64,000 nucleotides of DNA from Paenibacillus silvisoli. GTDB lineage: Bacteria > Bacillota > Bacilli > Paenibacillales > Paenibacillaceae. Below the pieces are notes generated by a model. That model made no database searches and was not told the DNA's origin. It saw nothing but the letters and a program-made list of their open reading frames with translations. The position numbers and the translations under genes were made by a program. The stretch is from the NCBI RefSeq assembly GCF_030866765.1, contig NZ_CP133017.1:4864501-4928500 (forward strand), read 5' to 3'. Below, piece after piece: positions 32,848 to 41,247 of the stretch; the first letter of the stretch is position 1, and every line of letters starts with the position of its first letter.

Positions 32848-35679
32848 TCAGCCCATGCCCGCCGCGGCCTCGCCGCTTCCAACGCAAGCGACAGCCCGAC
32901 CAATCCCATCGCCGCCGCCCAAGTAAGCGCTCTCGAACTGCGCCGCCGATAGCGGCCGGCTACGCCAATTGCCTTGCATCTGACGACAGCCCAGCGCCAG
33001 AAGCCGCTCGCACTGCGCCTGCGTTTCCACGCCTTCCGCCAGTACCTGCAGCTTCAAGCTGCCCGCCATCGCAATGACCGCCTCTACGATCGCGGTATCC
33101 TCCGCCGCGCCGGCGAGGTCCTGAACGAACGACCGATCGAGCTTCAGCCGGTCAACCGGAAACTTGCGCAAGTAGCATAGCGACGAATAGCCGGTGCCAA
33201 AGTCGTCCATCGATATCGAGACGCCGAGCTCCTTCAGCGCCCGCAGCTTGCCCACGATCGAATCGCTTTGCTGCATCGCCATGCTTTCGGTAATCTCCAG
33301 CACCAAGTACTTCGCGTCTAAGCCGGTGTGAAGCAACGTCCTCGCAATCCGATCGACGAAATGGTCATGGTTGATTTCCAGCACGGAAAGATTGACGGCA
33401 ACCGGAATCGGCAGAAGCTCTGCATCCTGCCAAGCTTTCATTTGGACGCACGCCATATGCAAAATCATTTCGCCCAACGCGACGATATGACCGCTGCTCT
33501 CGGCAATCGGAATAAACTCGCCCGGCGGAATCTGTCCCAGCACCGGATGATCCCACCTCGCCAGCGCCTCCACGCCGATGATCCGTTCTTCCAGCACGTC
33601 AAACATCGGCTGATACGCCAAATCGAACGTCCGCTCCTCAAGCGCCGACGGCAGCGCCTGTTCGATCGCCATCCGGCGCGACTGGCAGTAATTCATCGAC
33701 CAGCAGAAGAACTGAAATTGATTCTTTCCCTTTTCTTTCGCGGCATACATCGCCGTGTCGGCGTTTTTGAGCAGCGTCTCAGGAGACTCGCCATCCTCGG
33801 GATAAACCGCGATTCCAATGCTCGTCGTAATATAGATCGCCTGATTCTCCACCTGCAGCGGCACCGACACGTGCTCCAGAAGCCTCACCGCCAGCATTTC
33901 TACCTGAGCCTGGTCATAATCCGGGACGATAACGACAAATTCGTCGCCGCTCAGCCGCGCGATCATGCGGCTGTCTCCGACCGTCTCCCCCAGCATCCGC
34001 GCAAAATGCTGCAGCAGCCGGTCACCCATCTGATGCCCCATCGTATCGTTGATCAGCTTGAAGCGATCCAGATCGAAGAACAGCAATGCGGCTTGCTGTG
34101 CCCTCGCCTTCGCGTTCTGCAGCACGTCCGGAAAGTATAGATTGAACCAATTTCGATTCGGCAGTCCGGTCAGCATGTCGTTGTACGCGAGCTGACGTAT
34201 CGTATTCTCATACCGCTTCTTGTCGGTAATGTCCCAAGCGATCGTTTGAATCAAGGCTTGTCCGCCGAAAGGAACCAGAATCGACTTCGCTTCCACGTCG
34301 ATCAGCTCCCCGCCCAGCTTCCGCATCTTCAGCTCGATCGCCTCCACCTTCGCGAGTCCCGTCCGCACTTGCTCCAGCCACTCGGCGGCGGCATTCCGCT
34401 GCTCGTCATGCACCAGCTCCAGAAAGCCTCTGCCGATCAAGCCGTCCTGCTCCGCGCCGAAAGTGCGCAGCGCCGCGTCGTTGACGAAGGAAATGCCGTC
34501 TTCGTTGTGCACCAGTATCGGCTCGGGCGAGAAATCGATCAGCTTGCGGTACCGCTCTTCGCTCTCCCGCAACGCTTCCTCTACGATGCGGCGCTCCGTC
34601 AAATCCCGGACGTACATCGTAAACACCTGGCGCTTCTCATTGCGGATGCGCGTGACGATGATTTCCGCCGGAAACTCGCTTCGGTCGGCGCGGGGAAGAA
34701 CCGTCTCCAGACGCTTCCCGAGAACCGATCTGTCCCCGCCGCAGAGCAAGCCGTTCAACGTGCGCATGTCGCGCGGGTGCTCCGGCATCAACAGCTCCGT
34801 GATCGTCATCCCGATGACTTGTCCGCGCTTATAGCCGAAAACACGCTCCGCAGCCGGATTGAATTCAAAGATGTTTCCTTTATGATCGAACAGGATGAGC
34901 GAATCGATGACCGATTCCAATATCGAGCCTTTGAGCGTCATTTGCTCGGTCAGCTTCTTATCGACATTCATGGAGGTTAATAAGCTGACGGCTACGAGGA
35001 CGATGGTGCCGAACGCGACGTAAACCGCCATCTCGATAAAATCCATCGTTTGCGAAGTGACGCCTCCAGCCCGGTGCAGCATATGCATCGGCAGCGACAT
35101 ATGCGCTGCGGACATGCCGGTGTAATGCATGCCGGTCACGGCAATCCCCATAACGAAGCCGCTAAGCCAGTAGTGGATCTGTTTGCGGAAGGAGAAAACC
35201 AATGCGGTAATCGACGTCAGCACCGCGATAATAATCGAAAGCGAGAAGATAACCGGGTTATAGGAGATTGTTATCCCGGTCAAGGCGTACATGCCTAAGT
35301 AGTGCATGCCCGTTATCGCCAGTCCCATAAACGTGCCGCCGATAATAAGCCTCGTCCTGCTGCGGCCGGCATGGCTGGCTATAGCGAAGCCGACGAAGGA
35401 GCCGGCAATCGAAACTCCGATCGACATGAGCACCGTCGTCAAATCGTAGGTTACTCCTGAAGGCAGCCGGAAAGCGAGCATCGCGATAAAATGCATCGCC
35501 CATATACCGATTCCCATCACGACCGCCCCGCTGAACAGCCAGCCCTTCTGCTTCCAGCCTTCGGTCACTAGGACCCGCCGTACCAAATGAAGAGCCGTAT
35601 ACGCAGCAAACAGCGCAATGATGAATGAAAGGCCGACTAGAAACCAGTTATAGCTGCCTTCGATCGGATTGTGCACCAT
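32848..35679 (-). CDS. MHYT-PAS-PAS-GGDEF-EAL cyclic-di-GMP protein
   Basis: A 943-residue membrane signalling protein. Residues 1-230 form a seven-helix MHYT sensor with three copies of the motif ('AMHFIAM', 'GMHYLGM', 'GMHYTGM'). Two PAS domains follow at about 245-370 and 370-490, then a GGDEF domain (about 500-660) with 'LSGDEF', and an EAL domain (about 680-920) with 'GVEALARW'. It may make and/or break c-di-GMP in response to gas or redox signals through the MHYT part. The extreme C-terminus ('GNWRSRPLSAAQFESA') deviates from the usual EAL end. A c-di-GMP riboswitch precedes it, so it is under feedback control. Confidence 0.93.
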   Translation of the reverse strand: MVHNPIEGSYNWFLVGLSFIIALFAAYTALHLVRRVLVTEGWKQKGWLFSGAVVMGIGIWAMHFIAMLAFRLPSGVTYDLTTVLMSIGVSIAGSFVGFAIASHAGRSRTRLIIGGTFMGLAITGMHYLGMYALTGITISYNPVIFSLSIIIAVLTSITALVFSFRKQIHYWLSGFVMGIAVTGMHYTGMSAAHMSLPMHMLHRAGGVTSQTMDFIEMAVYVAFGTIVLVAVSLLTSMNVDKKLTEQMTLKGSILESVIDSLILFDHKGNIFEFNPAAERVFGYKRGQVIGMTITELLMPEHPRDMRTLNGLLCGGDRSVLGKRLETVLPRADRSEFPAEIIVTRIRNEKRQVFTMYVRDLTERRIVEEALRESEERYRKLIDFSPEPILVHNEDGISFVNDAALRTFGAEQDGLIGRGFLELVHDEQRNAAAEWLEQVRTGLAKVEAIELKMRKLGGELIDVEAKSILVPFGGQALIQTIAWDITDKKRYENTIRQLAYNDMLTGLPNRNWFNLYFPDVLQNAKARAQQAALLFFDLDRFKLINDTMGHQMGDRLLQHFARMLGETVGDSRMIARLSGDEFVVIVPDYDQAQVEMLAVRLLEHVSVPLQVENQAIYITTSIGIAVYPEDGESPETLLKNADTAMYAAKEKGKNQFQFFCWSMNYCQSRRMAIEQALPSALEERTFDLAYQPMFDVLEERIIGVEALARWDHPVLGQIPPGEFIPIAESSGHIVALGEMILHMACVQMKAWQDAELLPIPVAVNLSVLEINHDHFVDRIARTLLHTGLDAKYLVLEITESMAMQQSDSIVGKLRALKELGVSISMDDFGTGYSSLCYLRKFPVDRLKLDRSFVQDLAGAAEDTAIVEAVIAMAGSLKLQVLAEGVETQAQCERLLALGCRQMQGNWRSRPLSAAQFESAYLGGGDGIGRAVACVGSGEAAAGMG

Positions 35680-35727
35680 TTTGAACCCCTCCCGGGAGCT
35701 TTCACATTGAAGTCGTACGCGCGCAGC

Positions 35728-35755
35728 AAAAAATCCATCCCGAATAGGATGGATT
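35728..35755 (-). terminator. Terminator of the c-di-GMP riboswitch expression platform
   Basis: On the - strand AATCCATCC and GGATGGATT arms are followed by TTTTTT, between the aptamer and the GGDEF-EAL start codon. Confidence 0.85.
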
Positions 35756-35759
35756 CCAT

Positions 35760-35852
35760 CTACCCGGCAACCTGTCTACCTTAGCATCGCGGGCAGCGAT
35801 GCCTTAGGCCACGGCTTTGCGTCCCATGGTTTCCCATGGTTTGCCTTTGTCT
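35760..35852 (-). ncRNA. Cyclic-di-GMP-I (GEMM-I) riboswitch aptamer
   Basis: On the - strand the conserved pieces appear in order: AGGCAAACC, a hairpin with a GAAA tetraloop (CATGG-GAAA-CCATG), GGGACGCAAAGCC, GGCCTAAGG, a second hairpin, then GGTAGACAGGTTGCCG, which closes P1. This is the GEMM-I consensus. Together with the downstream terminator it should switch transcription of the GGDEF-EAL gene with c-di-GMP level. Whether it turns the gene on or off needs structural testing. Confidence 0.93.
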
Positions 35853-35970
35853 AGGTATTTAGTTGTAAAATTCTACTAAAAACGTACATTCACTATTCAT
35901 TATAGGAACAATTTGCTAGACGTGTATATAGCAAAAATAATAAGAAAACCGCGTATTTTGTCGTTGAACG

Positions 35971-36007
35971 CAAAAAAAGCCGGGAATGGCTGTACCATTC
36001 CCGGCTT
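35971..36007 (-). terminator. Rho-independent terminator after the Gfo/Idh/MocA gene
   Basis: A 13-bp perfect stem (AAGCCGGGAATGG / CCATTCCCGGCTT) with TTTTTTT following on the - strand. Confidence 0.9.
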
Positions 36008-36021
36008 CCTCTATGCAGCTC

Positions 36022-37101
36022 TTATTCGAAGTATACAGCCTTGCCCGTGCGGGAAGACTCATAGATCGCTTCAAGAACTTCGGAAACCACGAGCGCTTGC
36101 TCAGGAGTAACGAAAGTTTCTTTGTCGTTCTTCACGGCGTCGATCCACATGGATGCTTCAAGCACCTCTGCAGTTTCGCTCGCGCCTTCGTAGAAAGCAA
36201 CGCCGCCGCTGTTCAGTTCCACTTTGTTTACATACAGACGGCTGTTGTGCTCGCCGTTGAAACGAAGACCGTCTTTCATGTCAGCGCCCGCTTTCGTACC
36301 GCTGAGGGAAACTTTCGCCTCATCGACTTCAAGCGAGTTGAGCGCCCAGCTGGATTCGAGAATAACGGTCGCGCCGTTCTTCATCGTAATCATCGCGAAA
36401 GCGGAATCTTCAACCGTGAATTTCGCCGGATCCCATGGACCCCAAGCGTTCGCAGCGTTTTCGGTTTGGGACAGCTTGTGGTAAGCGCGGCCAAGAACGA
36501 CCTTCGGCTCGTAGTTGTTCATCATCCACAGAACAAGGTCAAGCGCGTGCGTACCGATATCGATAAGCGGACCGCCGCCTTGTTTTTCTTCGTCCAAGAA
36601 TACGCCCCATGTCGGAACCGCACGACGGCGGATTGCATGCGCTTTCGCGAAATAGATTTCGCCAAGCTCGCCTGCGTCGCAAGCTTGCTTCAGGTAACGG
36701 CTGTCCGCACGGTAACGGTTGTTGTAACCGATGCTGAGCTTTTTGCCGGTACGCTTCGATGCTTCAAGCATCAAACGAGCGTCAGCCGCTGTTTTCGCCA
36801 TTGGCTTCTCGCAAAGCACGTGCTTGCCGGCTTCCAAAGCGTCGATGGAAATAGCCGCGTGGGAATCGTTCGGCGTGCAAACGTGAACAACGTCGATCGA
36901 ACCGTCTTTCAGCAGCTCTTTATAGTCACTGTATACTGTTGCTTCTTCTGTACCATATTTCGCTTTCGCTTGTTCGGCTTTCTCTACGATGATATCGCAG
37001 AAGGCTACGATTTCAGCGTCTTTTACTTGAGCCAAGCTTGGGAGATGTTTACCGTTCGCGATACCGCCGCAGCCAATAATACCAATACGTACTTTTGACA
37101 T
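36022..37101 (-). CDS. Gfo/Idh/MocA family sugar dehydrogenase
   Basis: A 359-residue NAD(P)-dependent oxidoreductase with the Rossmann motif 'GIIGCGGIANGKH', 'HVCTPNDSHA' and the catalytic 'CEKPMAK'. The C-terminal domain carries 'GGGPLIDIGTHALDLVLWMM', with the conserved Asp and His. It oxidises an unknown sugar, inositol or sugar acid. It diverges from an AraC regulator; the next - strand gene upstream (38.1-38.9 kb) is a sugar isomerase-like protein. GGAGG lies before the ATG. Confidence 0.92.
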   Translation of the reverse strand: MSKVRIGIIGCGGIANGKHLPSLAQVKDAEIVAFCDIIVEKAEQAKAKYGTEEATVYSDYKELLKDGSIDVVHVCTPNDSHAAISIDALEAGKHVLCEKPMAKTAADARLMLEASKRTGKKLSIGYNNRYRADSRYLKQACDAGELGEIYFAKAHAIRRRAVPTWGVFLDEEKQGGGPLIDIGTHALDLVLWMMNNYEPKVVLGRAYHKLSQTENAANAWGPWDPAKFTVEDSAFAMITMKNGATVILESSWALNSLEVDEAKVSLSGTKAGADMKDGLRFNGEHNSRLYVNKVELNSGGVAFYEGASETAEVLEASMWIDAVKNDKETFVTPEQALVVSEVLEAIYESSRTGKAVYFE

Positions 37102-37261
37102 TTTAAAATTCTACCTCCATGCGCGTCGAAATGATATAATTTAGTAGTATGCTTACGATAAAGAGAGACACACTACGACCAGTATAGTCGAACAAGCTCG
37201 TAAAAATATACGTTCTATATAGTTGTGCTTTTATGTGATTTTGGTATGAAGGGATGGTACT

Positions 37262-38131
37262 GTGGAATTTTACAATGAGAAGGTCGTGTACGAGAACCCG
37301 CTGCTGTCGATCAAAGTGTTCCAATCCCAGCGGTATAACGACCTGTTTATTAACTGGCACTACCATCGGGAAATCGAATTGCTGCTCGTCCTGACCGGCG
37401 AGCTGGACGTCAATATCGAAGAAGAATGCGTGAAACTACGAACTGGCGACATCGCCCTGATCGGCGCAAGGCAGCTGCACCGCGACCGCAGCTTGAGCAG
37501 CCCGCTCAACTATATCGTCCTGCAGTTCGATCTGGAGCAGTTCATCGATCAAAGCTCCATGCCGTATATGCGATTTTTCTCCGAAACGAAGACGCCGCTC
37601 AGCCGCGCGAATTATATTTTCCAAGAGTCCGAAGCCGCCCGCGAGGAAGCCTCCGAGTGCATCCGCGGCGTTCTCCTGGAAGTAACGGATAAGCAGAGCG
37701 GTTATGAGCTTGCCGTCAGCATGTATATCAAGAAGATTCTGCTGCTGCTCATCCGCAACGATACGAAGAAGGTGCTGGCCGATCACGAGGACTTCGACCG
37801 TGCGCGTCTCCGTGCCGTCATCGATTATGTGGAAGCGCATTTAACCGACCGCATTCAAGTGGAAGAGGTTTCGAAGCTGGCGAATATGAGCTACTACTAC
37901 TTCGTGAAATTTTTCAAGAAAGCGATCGGCATGTCGTTCACCGAATACGTCAACTACCGCAAGATCAAATGGGCCGAACGCATTCTGCTGACCAAGGATT
38001 TGAGCGTCTCCGAGGTCGGCGACCGGATCGGCATGCCGAATATGGCGCATTTCTATAAAATGTTCAAGAAATACAATGATTGCTCGCCGAAGCAGTTTCA
38101 GAAAAAAATGCTGGAGTGGAACCGCGCCTAA
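37262..38131 (+). CDS. AraC family regulator with cupin sensor domain
   Basis: A 289-residue protein with a GTG start. The N-terminal half is a cupin ('HYHREIELLLVLTGELDV', 'RQLHR') that should bind a sugar ligand, and the C-terminal 100 residues hold two HTH units ('VEEVSKLANMSYYYFVKFFKK' region and 'VSEVGDRIGMPNMAHFYKMFKKY'). It is divergent from the Gfo/Idh/MocA gene and probably controls it and the isomerase gene. Confidence 0.9.
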   Translation: MEFYNEKVVYENPLLSIKVFQSQRYNDLFINWHYHREIELLLVLTGELDVNIEEECVKLRTGDIALIGARQLHRDRSLSSPLNYIVLQFDLEQFIDQSSMPYMRFFSETKTPLSRANYIFQESEAAREEASECIRGVLLEVTDKQSGYELAVSMYIKKILLLLIRNDTKKVLADHEDFDRARLRAVIDYVEAHLTDRIQVEEVSKLANMSYYYFVKFFKKAIGMSFTEYVNYRKIKWAERILLTKDLSVSEVGDRIGMPNMAHFYKMFKKYNDCSPKQFQKKMLEWNRA

Positions 38132-38137
38132 GCTAGC

Positions 38138-38911
38138 TTAACCGAGCTGCCGGAACGCTTGCCGCATGAACGACAGCGCCGCGGGAAGCTCTTCGCTTGG
38201 CTCGTGGACGGTGCATTCGGCGGAGATGCCGCCTTTATAGCCGGCTGCCAGAAGCTGCGCGGCAAATTCGGCGTACGGATACTGTCCGGTTCCCGGCGAC
38301 AACCTGCCGGTATCCGCGATATGGATATGCGCGAGCCAATCCTTGTTGGCCGTCAGCGTATCCAATGGTTCGCCCTCTTCATCCATGTGATAGAAATCGG
38401 CGAGCACGCGTATCGAAGCATGGTTGATCTGTTTCGCGAATTGGACGGCTTCGGATACCGAAAGAATCGAATTGGTCTCCTTCTTGTTGAGCGGCTCGAT
38501 CGCGAGCGTGACGCCGCTTCCCGTCAATTCCTCCGAAGTCCAGCTCAGCAGCTGCAGCAGCTGATCCTCCGCCCGATTCCATTCCCACCCTTCAGGGATG
38601 GCGCGGGCTCTCCCGCTTCCCAATACCGCGATTTGCGCCCCGGCCCGGTTCATCGCTTTCGCCGCCCGATGCAGGTAACGCCGGATTCGCTCCTTGTCCG
38701 CATCCGGACCGACGACCTTCAAATCCCCCGGAAAAAACACATTAAACGCATAAACCGGCACCGGACTATCCACATATGCCGGAAGCAGCTCTTGATGCTG
38801 CGCATCGTTCTCCAGCTGTAAGGCGGACAGAGGACACTCGATGTAATCAAGCCCGTATGCATGTACCAACTCCGCATCCTCAATCCCTCTGCACCAACCG
38901 TAAGCAACCAT
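38138..38911 (-). CDS. Sugar phosphate isomerase/epimerase family TIM-barrel protein
   Basis: A 257-residue AP-endonuclease-2-like barrel with metal-binding motifs 'LAIEPLNKKETN', 'LADFYHMDEEG', 'HIHIADTGR' and 'ISAECTVHEP'. It isomerises or epimerises an unknown sugar or cyclitol derivative. The ATG at 38911 fits the GGAGGTG site. It converges on the AraC gene, 6 bases from its stop, and may serve the same pathway as the dehydrogenase. Confidence 0.88.
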   Translation of the reverse strand: MVAYGWCRGIEDAELVHAYGLDYIECPLSALQLENDAQHQELLPAYVDSPVPVYAFNVFFPGDLKVVGPDADKERIRRYLHRAAKAMNRAGAQIAVLGSGRARAIPEGWEWNRAEDQLLQLLSWTSEELTGSGVTLAIEPLNKKETNSILSVSEAVQFAKQINHASIRVLADFYHMDEEGEPLDTLTANKDWLAHIHIADTGRLSPGTGQYPYAEFAAQLLAAGYKGGISAECTVHEPSEELPAALSFMRQAFRQLG

Positions 38912-39132
38912 TGGACACAAACACCTCCATCATGTACTATGGCAATTCTACCATTATATGCATGTCCGGATACAAGATTTTCTTTTATTAGCATTTCTTA
39001 TATTTCGCGAAAACGGAAGAAAAGCGTAGTATAATTCGTCCGTTCCAGCGGACTAGCCAAGAAGGCCTCAATATGCGAAAATCGAAAAAACCTGCACAAT
39101 ACACACAGAGACAAGGGAGTTTGGAGCATACG

Positions 39133-40362
39133 ATGACAACGCACGGAATGGTAATTATCGGCGCGGGCGAAGCCGGCGCCAACGCGGCAATGGAGCTGCG
39201 CAATCAAGGCTACGAAGGCAGCATTACAATGATCGGCAAGGAGACCCGGACACCCTATGAGCGTCCGCCGCTGTCCAAAGGCGTATTGCTGGAGGAAGAG
39301 GAACCGACCTCCATTCTAGATAGCAGCAAATTAAACGAGCTGAACATCCAGCTGCTCTCCGGCAGCTCGGTGGCAAGCATCGACAGAGCCGCTCATCGCG
39401 TGGCGCTGACGGACGGCAGAGAGCTGTTCTACGATAAGCTGCTGCTCGCGACCGGCGCAAGCCCGCGCAAGCTGGTAATGGAAGGCTCGGATACGTCCGG
39501 CGCGCATTACCTTAGAACGCACGCGGACGCGCTTGCGATCCGCGAGCATTTGGCTCCGGGCAAGGCGATCGCCATTATCGGCGGCGGCTTCATCGGTCTT
39601 GAGGTGGCGGCAAGCGCCCGCGAGCGCGGCTGCGACGTCACGCTGATCGAGGTAGGGCCGCGCATTCTATCGCGCGGCGTGCCGGAGGAAATCGCGGCCG
39701 TCGTGGAAGCCAGACATCGCGCCGCCGGCGTAACGTTCAACATCGGCACGGCAATCAGCCGCATAACGACCGATAACGGCACGACGCATATCGAGCTGGC
39801 CGACGGCACGGCAATCCGCTGCGACGCGCTCGTGATCGGCATCGGCGCCGTACCGGAGACATCCCTTGCGGAAAGCTGCGGCTTGGACATCGAGAACGGC
39901 ATCCGCGTCGACGAGAAGCTCGCGACAAGCGACCCGGACATCTTCGCGGCCGGCGACTGCTGCTCGTTCCCTCATGCGCTGTACGGCGGCAAACGAATCC
40001 GTCTTGAATCGTGGCGCAACGCGCAGGATCAAGGCATTCACGCCGCGAACAACATGCTCGGCGCGGACGAAGCCTATGCGGCGGTGCCATGGTTCTGGTC
40101 CGACCAGTACGATGAGTCGCTTCAGGTTGCCGGACTCACCGATTTCGGCAGCAGCGCGAAAATCAAGCGCGAAACCGGAGACGGCGTGCACTTCTTCTTC
40201 CATCTTGCGGAGGACGGCACGATCGCGGCCGCCAGCGGCATCGGCAGCGGCATCGCGAAGGATATCCGCATCGCGGAAATGCTGATCGAACGCCGCGCCG
40301 TGATCGACCCGGCTAAGCTCGCCAGCGCGGACGTGAAATTGAAAGCCCTCTTGAAGGGCTAG
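39133..40362 (+). CDS. Ferredoxin/rubredoxin reductase-like FAD oxidoreductase
   Basis: A 409-residue flavoprotein with the FAD motif 'VIIGAGEAGANAAMEL', 'ERPPLSKGVL', the NADH motif 'AIIGGGFIGLEVAASA' and 'DIFAAGDCCSF'. The C-terminal domain ('PWFWSDQYDESLQVAGL') is that of ferredoxin reductases of oxygenase systems (BphA4/ThcD type). It transfers electrons from NAD(P)H to a ferredoxin or rubredoxin. No ferredoxin is adjacent; a Rieske protein gene lies 13 kb away. The ATG at 39133 has GGAG upstream. Confidence 0.9.
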   Translation: MTTHGMVIIGAGEAGANAAMELRNQGYEGSITMIGKETRTPYERPPLSKGVLLEEEEPTSILDSSKLNELNIQLLSGSSVASIDRAAHRVALTDGRELFYDKLLLATGASPRKLVMEGSDTSGAHYLRTHADALAIREHLAPGKAIAIIGGGFIGLEVAASARERGCDVTLIEVGPRILSRGVPEEIAAVVEARHRAAGVTFNIGTAISRITTDNGTTHIELADGTAIRCDALVIGIGAVPETSLAESCGLDIENGIRVDEKLATSDPDIFAAGDCCSFPHALYGGKRIRLESWRNAQDQGIHAANNMLGADEAYAAVPWFWSDQYDESLQVAGLTDFGSSAKIKRETGDGVHFFFHLAEDGTIAAASGIGSGIAKDIRIAEMLIERRAVIDPAKLASADVKLKALLKG

Positions 40363-40368
40363 GCATAG

Positions 40369-40410
40369 AAAAAAGCTCGGTCACCTTACTTAGGTGAACC
40401 GAGCTTTTTT
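40369..40410. terminator. Bidirectional terminator
   Basis: AAAAAAGCTCGGT and its complement ACCGAGCTTTTTT, with inner CACCT/AGGTG, form a stem between convergent genes with T-runs on both strands. It overlaps the last codons of the response regulator gene. Confidence 0.88.
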
Positions 40411-41105
40411 GGCATGACCAGCTTGTAGCCGACGCCGCGGATCGATTCGATTTCAACCGATTGCTGGCCGAGCTCCAGCTTCTTTCGCAGGGAGCTGACG
40501 TGGACGTCAACCGTGCGCTGTCCGCCGAAGTAATCGAAGCCCCAAACGACATTCATCAAATCGTCGCGGGTCACGACAACGCCCGGACGCTGCACGAGAT
40601 AAAGCAGCACCTCGAACTCCTTCGGCCGAAGCGGTACGGTTTCGCCGTTCAACACCACTTCGTACCGGTCCGGGTAAATGGACAAATCGCCGGCCGTAAT
40701 GACCTTGTCGGCTTCCCCCGCCAGCTTGACGTCGTCCTGGCTCGTTCTGCGAAGAACCGCCGATACGCGCGCAAGCAGCTCGGCAACGCCGAACGGCTTT
40801 GTCATATAATCGTCCGCGCCGCGTTTCAGTCCTTGAACGACTTCCTCTTCCGCATTGCGCGCGGTAAGCACGATAACCGGCGTCCGGCTGCCGCTCTGCC
40901 GCAAGCGCGACAAAATTTCGAAGCCGTTCATGCCTGGCAGCATAATATCAAGAATAATAAGATCGAATGCGCGCTGCAAAGCGACCTGTAAGCCCTCCGC
41001 ACCATGATCGATGACCGTTGTATCGTACCCCTCCTGAGTCAGGTTGTACGACAGCAACCGGGCTAACGTCGGCTCATCTTCAATGACCAACACTTTCTGT
41101 GACAT
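40386..41105 (-). CDS. phoP: OmpR/PhoP-family response regulator
   Basis: A 239-residue regulator with receiver residues 'EDE' near the start, phosphorylation Asp in 'LIILDIMLPGMNG', 'LTAR' and Lys in 'MTKPFG', then a winged helix with 'LRPKEFEVLLYL' and 'VDVHVSSLRKKLE'. It resembles Bacillus PhoP. It follows the histidine kinase gene by 142 bases. The assignment to phosphate control is probable but not proven by sequence alone. Confidence 0.85.
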   Translation of the reverse strand: MSQKVLVIEDEPTLARLLSYNLTQEGYDTTVIDHGAEGLQVALQRAFDLIILDIMLPGMNGFEILSRLRQSGSRTPVIVLTARNAEEEVVQGLKRGADDYMTKPFGVAELLARVSAVLRRTSQDDVKLAGEADKVITAGDLSIYPDRYEVVLNGETVPLRPKEFEVLLYLVQRPGVVVTRDDLMNVVWGFDYFGGQRTVDVHVSSLRKKLELGQQSVEIESIRGVGYKLVMPKKLGSPK

Positions 41106-41247
41106 GTTGACCCCCTTGCTTCCACACATGTCGGACTGCATCAACAATTGCAGTCGGCATGGTAACTCGTTCTACTTTCTATTCCCCATGATAGCATTGT
41201 TATACGGAAGGGGTAAACCCCAATTCCCCCCATCCGGAGTCATGCGA

